Positions 35,118 to 46,122 of a stretch of 64,000 nucleotides of DNA are shown one piece after another. The notes under the pieces are model-generated. The model did no database searches, had not been told where the DNA came from, and saw only the letters and a list, made by a program, of their open reading frames with translations. Location: positions 2,046,001-2,110,000 of the forward strand of contig JAJTUQ010000001.1 in the NCBI GenBank assembly GCA_021399445.1, given 5' to 3'. Position 1 is the first letter of the stretch; each line of letters begins with the position of its first letter. This DNA is from Xylogone sp. PMI_703. Its lineage: Eukaryota; Ascomycota; Leotiomycetes. The position numbers and the translations under genes were made by a program.

Positions 35118-37639
35118 GATGACGAGCTTAGGCAACCAAGGCGTTCTCTCTCAAAAGCTAAATAACTCAGTGGAAGAATGCACAACAACCAAATCTTGCG
35201 ATTTCGCAAGAAAATGAAAGCGATCTCTACAGAGCAGCTTGACACAAATTGCCTGAACCTTCTCAGAACGACAATCTGGGTTGTGGCAGAGAACTGCGAG
35301 AACTGCGAGAACTGCGAGAACTGCGAGGGTTTGGTAAGGGAAACCACCTACCATGCGGGGGGCAGCGAACCGGGGGACTCGAATCGCACAGTGCTTGTGA
35401 ATACACGGCGCAACACCGAACCCATTTCCGCTATGCTCACCTGGCTCACCGAACTGGACGAATCCCGTGATGAACATAAAATCCAGAGTAATACATTATT
35501 TACCTTTATGCACTGCTAGTTGTGCACTGGAGTTGGAGGACTGACATATCCGGCCGCGACGAGACTCGAGGACACACATCGTCCAATCACACCGGACCAA
35601 TCTCGCTGAGGAGGAAGAGGCCCCTCATTCGAGTATTGTAAGGATGTGATTGGGTGGGATACGGTGCTGGAGTAAGGCAGCCGTGGTGATGGAGGTAGTG
35701 GGGGGTAAAGGCGACCTCCGGCCTGGCGAGAGTCGAGCGAGTCGAACTCTGCGTGCAGTCTGGAGAGCGGAAGGAACCAAAAGTTCCCCTATGTTTCCCC
35801 GAATGCCCCAAAAGTTCGCCAGACCTCGAGGACCCGGGGAAGGCCTTATATACAGATGGTTGAAGGCACTTGCCAGGATCACTAAAAGCAATCTAAGCCA
35901 CCATCAGGCCCCGTTTGATGCAAAATGAAGCTCCAGTAGTGCTGATCCACCGAAGCCCGGGGTGGTCCCAGGGTCACTCAAATCCTGGGCTCACCGGAGC
36001 AAACTGTGTGAAGTAGTGCAGTCCGGCGCGAGACCATTGTTATGGAGAGACAAGGGCTGCTCAAGGCGACAGGATAGCCAGGGAGTCAGGCTAATCAGCG
36101 GGCGTGAATATCTCTCAGATGGCGACGATGGCTGCTCCTCTTTCAGCGCCTTCCACTCTGGCCACTAGCCGATGGTCGGGAGGGGGCTCTGGGGGCTGTT
36201 GGATCCAGCCTGTATCGAAGCGGCGCGGCGTCAACTCCGCCGGACCCCGTTGGTTTCTTGTGCGTCTCATCACAGATGAGCCTGGTGCAGTGGTTGAGGG
36301 GGTTTTGCATTCGGATAGGCGCCCATTCTTCCAGTGGCTGGTCATGGAAGATGATAATATATTGATTCTGGAAATCTGTGCCGCTGATGTGCGGCAGAAG
36401 CGCATGGGGTTTCTGGTGTCAACATCAGGATACAACCATCTCCTCTTCAGCCGCACCCTTCCGGAACGTCATTCTGGAAAAGTCTCTTCCTCCAGGCTGC
36501 ACACTCTGCTGAAGGTTGCAGTACATCAACGAAAGAATCTTAAAGGAAAGCAACAAGAAAATAAAAGGAGAGACGCGTCGCGTATCGCCAGTCGACTCTG
36601 TATTCTGCTCACTTACATCCTTTGAAAGTAAAATCAAAGAGGAGGAGGTCGGCAAGTTGGTGTTTTGGCGCCCAGCCGTGTTTTTCTACGCGAGGCCTTT
36701 GTGAGAGGGTCGGTGCGTTCTGTACTGCATCGTCATGCATGGACTCATTCCCTTCTGCACGACTCGGACGGAAGGCTCCCCACTGGTAAATTCGATGCAA
36801 GAGTTGGGCTCATGACAACTTTGCGCTCTGCAACTCGGGGTGGGCTCTCTTTTAAAGATCCTACCCATCTTAAGGATGCAAGGAGCGTGGTGTACCCGCA
36901 CCAATTACGCATTCATATGACCACTGCATATTGGTGTTGACCATCATCCAGAGATGGTTATCCATGGCAAGGATACGGCATAAGTGCACATCTTCATTGA
37001 AAGAACGGGTAGGGGTGGTATCGGCTTCGTCCTAGAGTACCACACCGCACTGAGTGCTCAACACATGCAACGGCCATACTCGTATCTCTATTGGGCCTCA
37101 GCTGTTGTTATGTCATTGGTCGCTCATTCGTTGTTGTCATTCTCCACCTCAGCCCGTTCGACTCGTGGACAAACTTCTTTCCGTCCTCCATCAACTTCAA
37201 TTTTCCCTGGGAACATCGCGATTTTGGACCTGCATTAGTTCTCGAAGACTTCAATAGTAGAGTCTTCAAACTTCCGTGAAACTAAGCTTTCCATGAAATC
37301 TGGGGATGGCACGCTTTCTCCACAGATCTAGAGCTTCCAAATTGAGAGCTACCGGTATGTAAACCCCTCTCCAGTAGGGGCTAGGCTGTTGTATCGGAGG
37401 ATCTTCACCAAGCTTTCTCATACAAGCTTTCATTTTACCGCTATGGACCCCTCTGTGATAGTTTTTCCGGAACGCGTAACCTCTGTTACAGAAGCCGTAG
37501 GTATATAGCTAATATTTTTTGCTTCTCGTGTCATAAAATGTAGGCCGTGTTTCTTTTCCTTGAGCTCTTCTCTGCGAGGCATTTTGTTGGTAAACCCGAG
37601 AAAATCTATCTTTCATAACGTCGTGATCTCAAATTCAAG
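35118..37639. other. Gene-poor intergenic region
   Basis: About 2.5 kb upstream of the polygalacturonase gene. Short frames (for example a plus-strand one at 36104-36625) lack family support and the longest begins at GTG. Contains the minisatellite at 35289-35324 and a GACGCGTC palindrome near 36571. The last kilobase is the likely promoter of the pectinase gene. Confidence 0.4.
35289..35324 (+). repeat. Perfect 9-bp minisatellite, 4 copies
   Basis: The unit GAGAACTGC is repeated four times without error; the next unit is cut off after GAG. It lies 170-210 bp upstream of the minus-strand hypothetical gene. Confidence 0.95.
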
Positions 37640-39083
37640 ATGCGATCAATTCTCGCCGTAGCGTGTTCCCTTGCCTTGGCCTTGGGGCATGCTCAGCAGC
37701 TCAATCGTCGTGATTGTAGTCATGATAATTGCTTGAGAGCTCTGATCAGACAATCTGCAGATGCTGCAACCTTCTGTGCTTCCTATACAACCGCAATTGA
37801 GACGGCTACCACGGGGCTTCCTACTTATGCTGCGCAATGCTCGAATTTACCAGCGAGAGTGTCGAGCGCCTGCTCTTGCCTTGATACTGCTACTGCTACA
37901 ATCAGCAGTCAGACAACCACTCCTACAGCAACTCCATGTACAGTAACCACCTATGCATCCATATCGGCTGCAGTAGCAACTTGTACACAGATTTTTCTAA
38001 AGGATATATCCGTGCCTTCGGGTTCTACCCTTGATCTCTCGAAGTTGAAGACTGGGTCGGTGGTTACTTTTGCCGGGTTAACCACCTTTGCATATTTCAA
38101 TTCTTCTAGTTATAATCCGATGGTGTGGGGCGGATCTAGTGTTACGATCACCGCGGCACCAGGCGCTATTATTGACGGGAATGGGCAGGCTTACTGGGAT
38201 GGAATAGGCTCAAATGGGGGAGTTCCCAAGTGAGTGACACAAAAGCACAGCTATCAAAGTACGTCCAAGCTAATAAATAGACCCGACCATTTCATTGTTA
38301 TTTCGAAAATGACAGGGGGCTCTGTAGTCGAGAATCTTCATATCCGAAACTGGCCAACCCATCTGTTCAGTATCTCTGGATGCTCGGATCTCACATTAAG
38401 AAACATGTTACTTGATAACCGCGCAGGTGATGCACCGAATGCTTTCAGCAATGGGCTTCCCGCAGCGCATAATTCTGACGGCTTTGACATGAGTTCTACC
38501 ACTAATGCTTTGATCTATAATAACACAGTCTATAACCAGGACGACTGTGTAGCAATCACCAGCGGAAATAACATCACTGTAGACAGCATGTATTGTTCTG
38601 GTGGCCATGGCCTAAGTATAGGCTCAGTTGGTGGCAAGAGCAACAACAACGTGACCAACATCACCGTAAGTTATCATTATCTGACCACCTCACGTTCGTT
38701 TCAGTCTAACACGAGCATAGTTCAAAAACAGCGTGGTACTCAATTCCCAGAACGGCCCCCGAATTAAGACCAACTCCGGTACCACGGGTTTCATATCCAA
38801 CATAACATACTCCGATATCCAGGTCTCTAACATTTCCATCTACGGCATCGACGTGCAAGAAGACTACCTCAACGGTGGACCAACAGGTATCCCGACCAAC
38901 GGCGTCATAATCGAGAATGTGCTGTTCAAAAATATCACTGGTACCGCAATCGATGGTGCGCGAGATTATTACGTACTGTGTGGAGATGGTAGCTGTAGCA
39001 ATATTGTTTTTGAGGATGTCGATATTACTGGGGGGAGTGTGCCCAGTAGTTGTAATTTCCCAGCAAGTGGTTGTCCTAATTAA
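37640..39083 (+). CDS. Secreted polygalacturonase (GH28) with N-terminal Cys-rich module
   Basis: Hydrolyses the alpha-1,4-galacturonan backbone of pectin outside the cell. Exons 37640-38229, 38281-38665 and 38721-39083 give 445 aa. A signal peptide (MRSILAVACSLALALGHAQQ) is followed by a Cys-rich module at about residues 24-85 (RRDCSHDNCLRALIRQSADA, ACSCLDTA) and a Thr-rich linker. The beta-helix domain has all four GH28 catalytic/substrate motifs: HNSDGFD, NQDDCVAI, GGHGLSIGSVGG and GPRIKT. The intron at 38230 joins GGVPK to PDHF, and the second joins NNVTNIT to FKNSVVL. Several N-glycosylation sequons are present. The catalytic domain resembles endo-acting enzymes. The N-terminal module is not part of ordinary GH28 enzymes. 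Confidence 0.95.
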
Positions 39084-39485
39084 TCGATTATATAAATTAG
39101 AGAGAGAAGCATGAATAAAGCTTCACTGGATTACAAACGCGTGAACTGAGTAATTATAATAGAGGAATGATAATGACATAGATGTAAGCCTATATGAAAT
39201 TTTGTCCATATGTGCATGCGATAGCTGTACTTGTGAATCGTTATGAACTTTGAATGTTGTGTGCAGAGATATTCCGTTTTAGGAAATGCAATAATAAATA
39301 TCAAGGCACCAGGAAAATAAAAATATTTTTACACACTCTGCGACGCCCCCAATAAATGAACTATTCGAATATCATCCATACATACGATAAATACAGACAC
39401 ACTATATACATTCCCGCCATGGATATCATCCTTACGAACCAAATACACACCTTTAACCACACCCCACTTCTAATATCTACGGTAT
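39084..39485. other. Convergent intergenic region
   Basis: AT-rich 3' flanks of the polygalacturonase gene and the 225-aa gene; nothing else seen. Confidence 0.5.
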
Positions 39486-40322
39486 CTACATCTCTACATT
39501 CCAAATCGCCGTCTCCATCCACAACTTCGTATACAACCGATGCAAGAACTCTATATGCGGCGGCATAGGCTTCTCACTCGCCTTCCCAGCGCCCTGATAA
39601 AACACACTAGTTAACCTAAACTCCGCGACGCCCTCATTCCTCTTCACCACGGCCGCCATCTCAAAGAGCCCATCCGAGGGCCGCACGTCCCTCTTCAGCG
39701 GGGAATCACCGCATCGCACGACGATGCTTTCGGGGGTCTTGGAGAGCACTTGGAAGTGGTCGGTGATCTCGGTGCCGACGTTGTAGGTGCTGGAGCGCAG
39801 CTGGTCGCGCGTCCAGAGCTGGTGGGCTGTTGTGGTGGAGTTCTGGTATTTGCGGGAGAGGTACTCGCGCTGGAAGGCGTAGCCTGTAGCGATGGAAGAA
39901 CGAGGCATTCATGATCAGTTTTCTTTTACCATTGCTGCTTGAATGAAGCTTGAGAACCCAAAAATTTACCAAATCCCCCTTCAATCCCCCCTCTTCTTAA
40001 ACAATTATAAAATACTATGATCCCAATGAAATAAGCACATACCTAACCCACTCCACACCCCAGCGCAAAAAGCCTCCACAAGCCTCCCCTCCTTCTCCAG
40101 CAGATGCGGCTTGATCTTGTCCAGCGGCACCCTCCTCACGCACACGTCGTGCACGACGGGATTCTTACTCGGATTGAACTTCAGGTAGCTAGGCGATGCG
40201 AGTAAGGGGTCCGTACTCGAGGGCTCGACGAATTTTGAGTTCCGCGTCCAGAGCGCGAAGGCCCCCGCTGAGCCTGCGGCGCCGTAGAGGGTTGACTTGA
40301 AGAGGAATTTTAGGACGCCCAT
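39486..40322 (-). CDS. Conserved-looking fungal protein of unknown function
   Basis: Exons 40322-40043 and 39883-39486 give 225 aa. The N terminus MGVLKFLFKSTLYGAAGSAG continues AFALWTRNSKF, a short hydrophobic, Gly/Ala-rich segment that may be a membrane anchor or mitochondrial signal. The rest looks like one folded alpha/beta domain (HDVCVRRVPLDKIKPHLLEK, GYAFQREYLSRKY, FEMAAVVKRNEGVAEFRLTS). The intron has a GTATGT donor and a CTACAG acceptor, and the frame is exact. I do not recognise a named family. A long polypyrimidine tract (TTCC and TTC repeats, plus strand 40325-40380) sits directly before the start codon. Confidence 0.75.
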
Positions 40323-43209
40323 TTTTCTTTTTCTTTGTTTACTTCCTTCCTTCCTTCTTCTTCTTCTACTCTCCCTTTCTGGGTGAGTTTGGAATTGGGG
40401 AAATTGGGTGGGATGGATTGGAATTGGGTGTGATATCTCACCCTGTTGTTTTAGGCTGGATATGAGATGTCAATGGTTTGTTGATGGCGCCCTTGAGATG
40501 GGGTTCTTATCTCCACGTGCGATAAAAGTGGTGGTAACTGCTCACGTGATAAAATTTCACAGTTGCTTGAGTACACCTCGATATAGTTGATATTCTGTCT
40601 AAATCTAGCTACAGTGCATCATATTGAGTATTGCTTTCCATGGATCTAGGCGGTATAAATTTCATAAGTCTAGATGCACGCACGTGTGTGGCTCGTGTGG
40701 TTAGGTCTCGGTTGAGCTGTCATCAAAAGCTGTGACGCTACAGCACTGTACGAGGGGACAGAGAGATAAGATACAGAGGCTCCAGGCGCCAAAATTTACC
40801 GAGGTCGATCTATGTGTGACGTGCAGCTCGAGGGTGTTGAATTCTTATTTGCTGGCGCTTACCTCCCCTCCACGTGACAGCCATTTTTACCACTACACTC
40901 ACTCGCTATGCGGATCTGTATGATGAACAGCATTCTTTCAAGAAGCGCCGACCAAATTTTGTACAAAATGATATTCTTAGTTCACTAAGTGTGGGTCTGG
41001 GTACATTTTGAATCATATATTCTGATATTCCTAATACTTATGCTTAACTGAATGAAACTGTACATTTGTAGAGAGTAGGCAGCGTGTCGCATATATGCTT
41101 TTAGTAGAGAAATCACGAAACAGCCCCAAAATTTGCTGGAAAAGTACGGGAATGACAAAACTATAGACTGTTTTGAAAAATTGGCGCCATGTTAACTTGG
41201 GATTGTTCCTGCGCCTAATTATCTCTCGTAGCTGAAACGTTTGGTGTATGTGGTTAGAGATACACATGAAGTTGTGAGTTTGCAAGAGATTCGGGCTGGG
41301 AAAATTGGGTGTTTCGCGGAGTTCACAGATTTCAGGATCAGAGGGGGGAACACAAAGGCGTCGTATACTAGTAAAATGGGATAATATTTTTATAACTAGA
41401 TAGAATATACCAGATATTATTGAGACTGATTGTTTGTAGCCAATCCATCGGTAAGGGGATCTTAGGGCTGTACAATGACACCCCCTTTCAACTGTTTCCT
41501 TTTGAACAACATACAATAAACTAGCATTTTTAAAGCAAAATCTGATAAATAATTTAAAATCGTTGGAGATGAACCATATTAATTTGCTCTCAATTAGACT
41601 ACATCAAAGGGCGCAACGATAAATCCAAGATGCCCGACCAGGTGTTCGTGTGAGCGCAGCCCAAACACTTGATAAAACCACTTTGGAGGGAAAGAGATTA
41701 AAAGAACCCCAAAAGAAAATATGCAGTATTGTTTCCCTTGCATTATCCGTCGCAGGTACCAATTTCTGGCTTGGATCTTGGATTATTCTAGCACTTGCAT
41801 ATGGTGACGTGTCTCACCGAGGATACCGAAATTCGCGCTCAGCATGTCGCAAACTTGACGAAAGCTCAGAACAGCGCCTTGCGAAAACGAATTCTCGTTG
41901 AAGTTTTAAAAGGAAATAAGATAATTTCATATCTGAGGATTCATGTTATACAGATATAAATGTGCGGAGAAGAGCTGATGAAGAGAAAATCTTTCATCTA
42001 AACGTGGTGTGGTGCTCAGCGCCCAAACAACGCGACAATCCAAACACCAAATCTATGCTTAGGGCTAGGGGATGAAGAACAAATTTAAATCGCAAAATTT
42101 CTTGATAGATGTGTAATAAAAAGGTATTATAAGAGATTACAGGCTTTTTTAGAGAGAAATAATGGCGCAGACGTACCAAAACTCAGTTTATGTTCATGTT
42201 GGGTACTTCCCACGGTCGCAAAATTCTGAACCTTGCGAACACTCGTTCCCACATACTTTCTTGTAAGAGCTCCACAACACGTACTGCTAAATGTAGTATG
42301 AAATTGAAGTAGGTAGAGCCATAATGTATGATAAAAATATACTTTTATTCTGCAATGGGCTTTATCGGACACTGTGGTTGCGCTGTAGAGTCCTTCAAAA
42401 TTTGGGGAGCCGAAAGTCGCGATGGCTTCATGGTGGCGAGATCGATGCATAGAAGAGATCTTGCTTCCAATCCCACCGGAATTTGATAGTTTATAGAATC
42501 ATTGGTCCAGTATAACAATCAGAGGCATCAAATACATTCAAAACACAAGAATTGGACTCTGGAAACGGTTTGGTGACCAATCTCTTTGAATCGCGCCCAC
42601 GAGTCAGGTCATCCAGAGCGAGCCCAAAGGACTCGAGCTACATTTGATATCTATCGATCATGAAGAAACTATAATGAGAGAGCATGCATAATGCACACCG
42701 CAAGATTGTAATCTAGAACGAGAACAAGGTTCTTGCGTTTATTAGAAAAGGACCATTATGATGCGTTGTCATCGCCCCGTCATCGATCAAAGGAAGGAGG
42801 GAGCCTCTGCTGTGTCGAGGGGGGAGTGAGTTGTGAGACGGTCCCATGATCAAGGATCTCTGTTGGCGCAGCCAATCAGGCAATTTCCTGGCTCTGAAAT
42901 TCCTCACGAAAATAAACTGAATCACAGACGAAGGTCCCTCTCTCGTCTAAATCCGGCCTAGTGTTATGATTTCCCGCACTCTCAGTCACCTAGATCACTC
43001 AGATCACCAACGTCCCCCTCGCTACGTATAATAAACAGCCCGCCCACCCAAAACACGTCTTTCCGCCCCTTCTGCTCTTTCCCACCCACCATCGTCGCCA
43101 TTGTCTTCATAACCCCGCCATACTTTTAAGCTTCAGTCAACGGCCTTTCAGCCTTCTATAACTACATTTAATTAACTTCACGTTAATATCTTCAACCAAG
43201 TATCTCAAA
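40323..43209. other. Long divergent intergenic region
   Basis: About 2.9 kb with no supported gene; a 161-codon minus-strand frame (41516-41031) is not convincing. Four CACGTG boxes fall at 40514, 40543, 40681 and 40871. A CCAAT box at 42872 and a pyrimidine-rich stretch precede the histone H1 start, as expected for its promoter. Confidence 0.45.
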
Positions 43210-44264
43210 ATGCCTCCAAAAGCTGCTACCGCTTCCAAGCCCAAGTCTGGCTCCAGCGAACACGCACCCAGCTATCAAGGTAAGCTTCTTTCTTGACAAC
43301 ACAACATTAGATCGCGATCGCATGTATATCAAGCTGGTCGCGTTTATCCGGAGCATATATCCATCGTGTTTAACCTTTAAAATTTGCAAATACTAACATG
43401 CGACGGGTAGATATGATTATTGATGCTATCGTCAACTTGAAAGAGGTACGTTGGCACTCCAAACTTATAAATTTCCACTGCTAACATTTTATAATAGCGT
43501 AATGGATCAAGGTATGTCGCAGCTACTTTGTTTTCTTTTCTTCTGAGAAAGCACTGGCAAAAAAATAAATTCAACGCGTCGTTATGTTTACTATCTTCGG
43601 TCGCACTAACCCGCTATGCAGCCGTGTCGCATTGAAGAAATATGTCAAGGCCAACAACAAGATTACTGCCAGCGACACCATGTTCGACTCTCTCTTCAAC
43701 CGTGCCCTTAAGGCGGGTGTTGAGAAGGGTGTCTTCGCTCAGCCAAAGGGTATGTACTAGTCATATTTTCTTTCTTTATTGTGCATTGTATTGATGTATT
43801 ATTAGGTGCCTCTGGTGGAACCAAGCTTGCAAAGAAGGAGCCCAAGCCTGCAGCTCCAAAGCCAGCTGCGAAATCCGCTGAGAAGAAGACCGGCGAGAAG
43901 AAGGCTGCTGCACCAAAGAAAGCCGCTGCCGCAAAGAAGACCACCGCCGCTAAGCCTAAGACTGCATCTAAGACTGCCACCAAGCCTAAGGCACCCGCAA
44001 AGCCAAAAGCTGCCACCAAGGCCGCACCAAAGGCTAAGAAAGCCTCTCCTAAGAGTGTATGTTCCATTCTGCTTTCAAGTCACGTTACATATCTAACATC
44101 TTCATCAGGCCTCCGCAGAGAAACCCGCTGCCTTGAACAAGACTAAGACTGGTCGTGTCAGCAAGACTACCAAGGCTGCCCCTAAGAAGGCGCCAGCCGC
44201 AAAGAAGGCCGCTGCTCCGAAGAAAGCTACGCCTAAGAAGGCTGCAGCAGCACCTGCGTCTTAA
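43210..44264 (+). CDS. H1: Linker histone H1
   Basis: Binds linker DNA at the nucleosome entry/exit point. Six exons: 43210-43279, 43411-43445, 43498-43511, 43622-43749, 43806-44056 and 44109-44264, 217 aa. The winged-helix H15 domain is spread over exons 1-4 (SYQDMIIDAIVNLKERNGSS, then RVALKKYVKANNKI and LFNRALKAGVEKGVF). The tail is the usual Lys/Ala/Pro-rich sequence with KKA and PKA repeats. Exon 3 is only 14 nt. The intron positions all have GTRNGY donors and TAG/CAG acceptors, and phases sum exactly. Being this intron-rich and having its own long 3' flank fits a polyadenylated replication-independent histone gene. Confidence 0.95.
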
Positions 44265-46122
44265 GCGTTCAGCTCTTGGGCTGTAGTTCTCATTTTGGGG
44301 TTTGGTTGGGACTAATGGCGTTAAGGGATGGGCAGCTTTTCAATATTTTGTTAGGGTAAGGTTTGGGTCGCTTCTTGATGGGTCTCATTGTATCATCCAA
44401 TTCCTGTCCCGTGTTACTAAGAAGGATGGGCGATTGGGAATGGGCGGGAGCGTGTCATGAATTGAATGTTACTGCTTGGATGGCTGTAATTACTTATACC
44501 AGAATTGATGACTTTGAAAGTTTTGATGTTCATCTTTAGTTTTTAATATGATTCAGTTTACGTGATGTGATATTACTTTGAGCTATCATCTGATGCTTGA
44601 CTTGCTTGTTGTACGCCGCTGGGTTGCATATTTTGCACTGATAAATAGAATTATCAGTAATATTTGATTAGGGCTTTTAGCAATAATAGTGGGAATATAC
44701 TTCATAGTGTGTTAATTGATAGGGTTTAGTTCTTGCGGCTGTGAAGTGCTGTGGTATGAGTCTAGTAAACACGTGAGCAATTCGTGGTTGGTCTCGTTAT
44801 TTGCTTGCGGGTCAGCGCATTTGGAATCCTCTCCCTGCTCACTGCTTCGCGCATGTACAGAGGAAAATTTGAAAAGCGCGGCTGTTTGATTTGAGCGCAC
44901 GCTGGAAAAAAATTATCAATAGAATTCACTGTTGGAATGAACAATTCATCTCCTTAGAAATATATATCTCAATCCATAGCAATGCATTGGAAGATTGTGG
45001 GCGTTAGGACCAGGATACAAAAGGAGAATGGAGTATTGTTCATTTCCCTTTTTCTGATTTGTAAAACCAATACTTGGCTGGAATATTCGGAGTTTGAGTT
45101 TGCTTACTAGAGAATGAGGGACCAATCGTATGTTGAAACACCATAATAATGAGAAATCTTCACTTATGGAGCACATCATCCTCTCTGCGAAGATTCCATA
45201 GCATGGAATGAATACTTGGATGTACTTGTGGGAAGGAATGCGTAATGTTGCAAACCGGTTGTTGTGGCGATGATTAAGCATCATGCTCTCATCACAAGGC
45301 GCAACTCCCTCGCAATAAACCACATGGCGGGAAGGATCTGCTTTTAGATCATGAACTCTAGTAGATCAGCCTCAAGAGTACTTTAGTATTTTATTTAGCT
45401 TCATCCCTCCTAGAAACAGGCAATTTCTCGCGCGACTTTTGCTGAAATGGGGTCTCGCATTGAAGTTGCAGGAGACCCTGGTTTTCCTGTAAACACTGCC
45501 CCTCGGAGAGATGTCGTCGGCGGCATGATAATCCGACCTGGGCCAATAGGAGACTGGGATGCAATGCGTGTAATTATTGAATCAAAGTCGGAGTGTGGCA
45601 TCGCAGGGCGGGAGGAAGGGCTGTAAAAGTGGACTATGGAGGACCCTATGCGATGGCTACAGGTCTGAATGGATCGGAGGTTGCCAACAGTAAAGTCCGG
45701 AGCCCTACCACTTCGCCCGTTGCTGTGTGCTTGCATGTTGATGGGGCTAATTACTGTAATTACACCCGTATGAGCTGGCGTTCGGATCTCGCTTCTGCCG
45801 CTCGCGTCTGGCACAAGCTAGACGCTAATTATACCTCATGTCAAAGAGTAGGACCTGAACCTCGTAAACTTGGAAATCAGCTCCCTAAGGAATCGATTCA
45901 AAGGGAGAAATGTCGATGCGATCGATTGAGACACTTCTCCCTTTAGCTCTCCTACGTGGAGACCTCTTCTAGTTGTTTTTATTCCAATCAGTCGCCAAGC
46001 CAAACACGTCAGTCACGCCAGCACTGCCTTGCCTCCTTTCTAGTCAGGAACAACTGACAGCCCAATAATCCATCTAAACCCGAGCACGACTTCTAACTAC
46101 GTGCTACGGGCAGTCAGTTCGA
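44265..46122. other. Intergenic region
   Basis: About 1.86 kb. A minus-strand 134-codon frame (45814-45410) starts with GTG and overlaps an opposite-strand frame; neither resembles a known protein. A CCAAT box (about 45984) and pyrimidine-rich sequence precede the kinase gene. Confidence 0.4.

Noticed and set aside
36104..36625. 173-codon plus-strand frame upstream of the polygalacturonase
   Set aside because: Begins at GTG, ends in a basic low-complexity tail and overlaps opposite frames; no family support.
41031..41516. 161-codon minus-strand frame
   Set aside because: Irregular composition, no recognisable motif and no splice support; probably chance in AT-rich DNA.
45410..45946. Overlapping open frames on both strands
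   Set aside because: The minus frame starts at GTG, neither has family resemblance, and they contradict each other.
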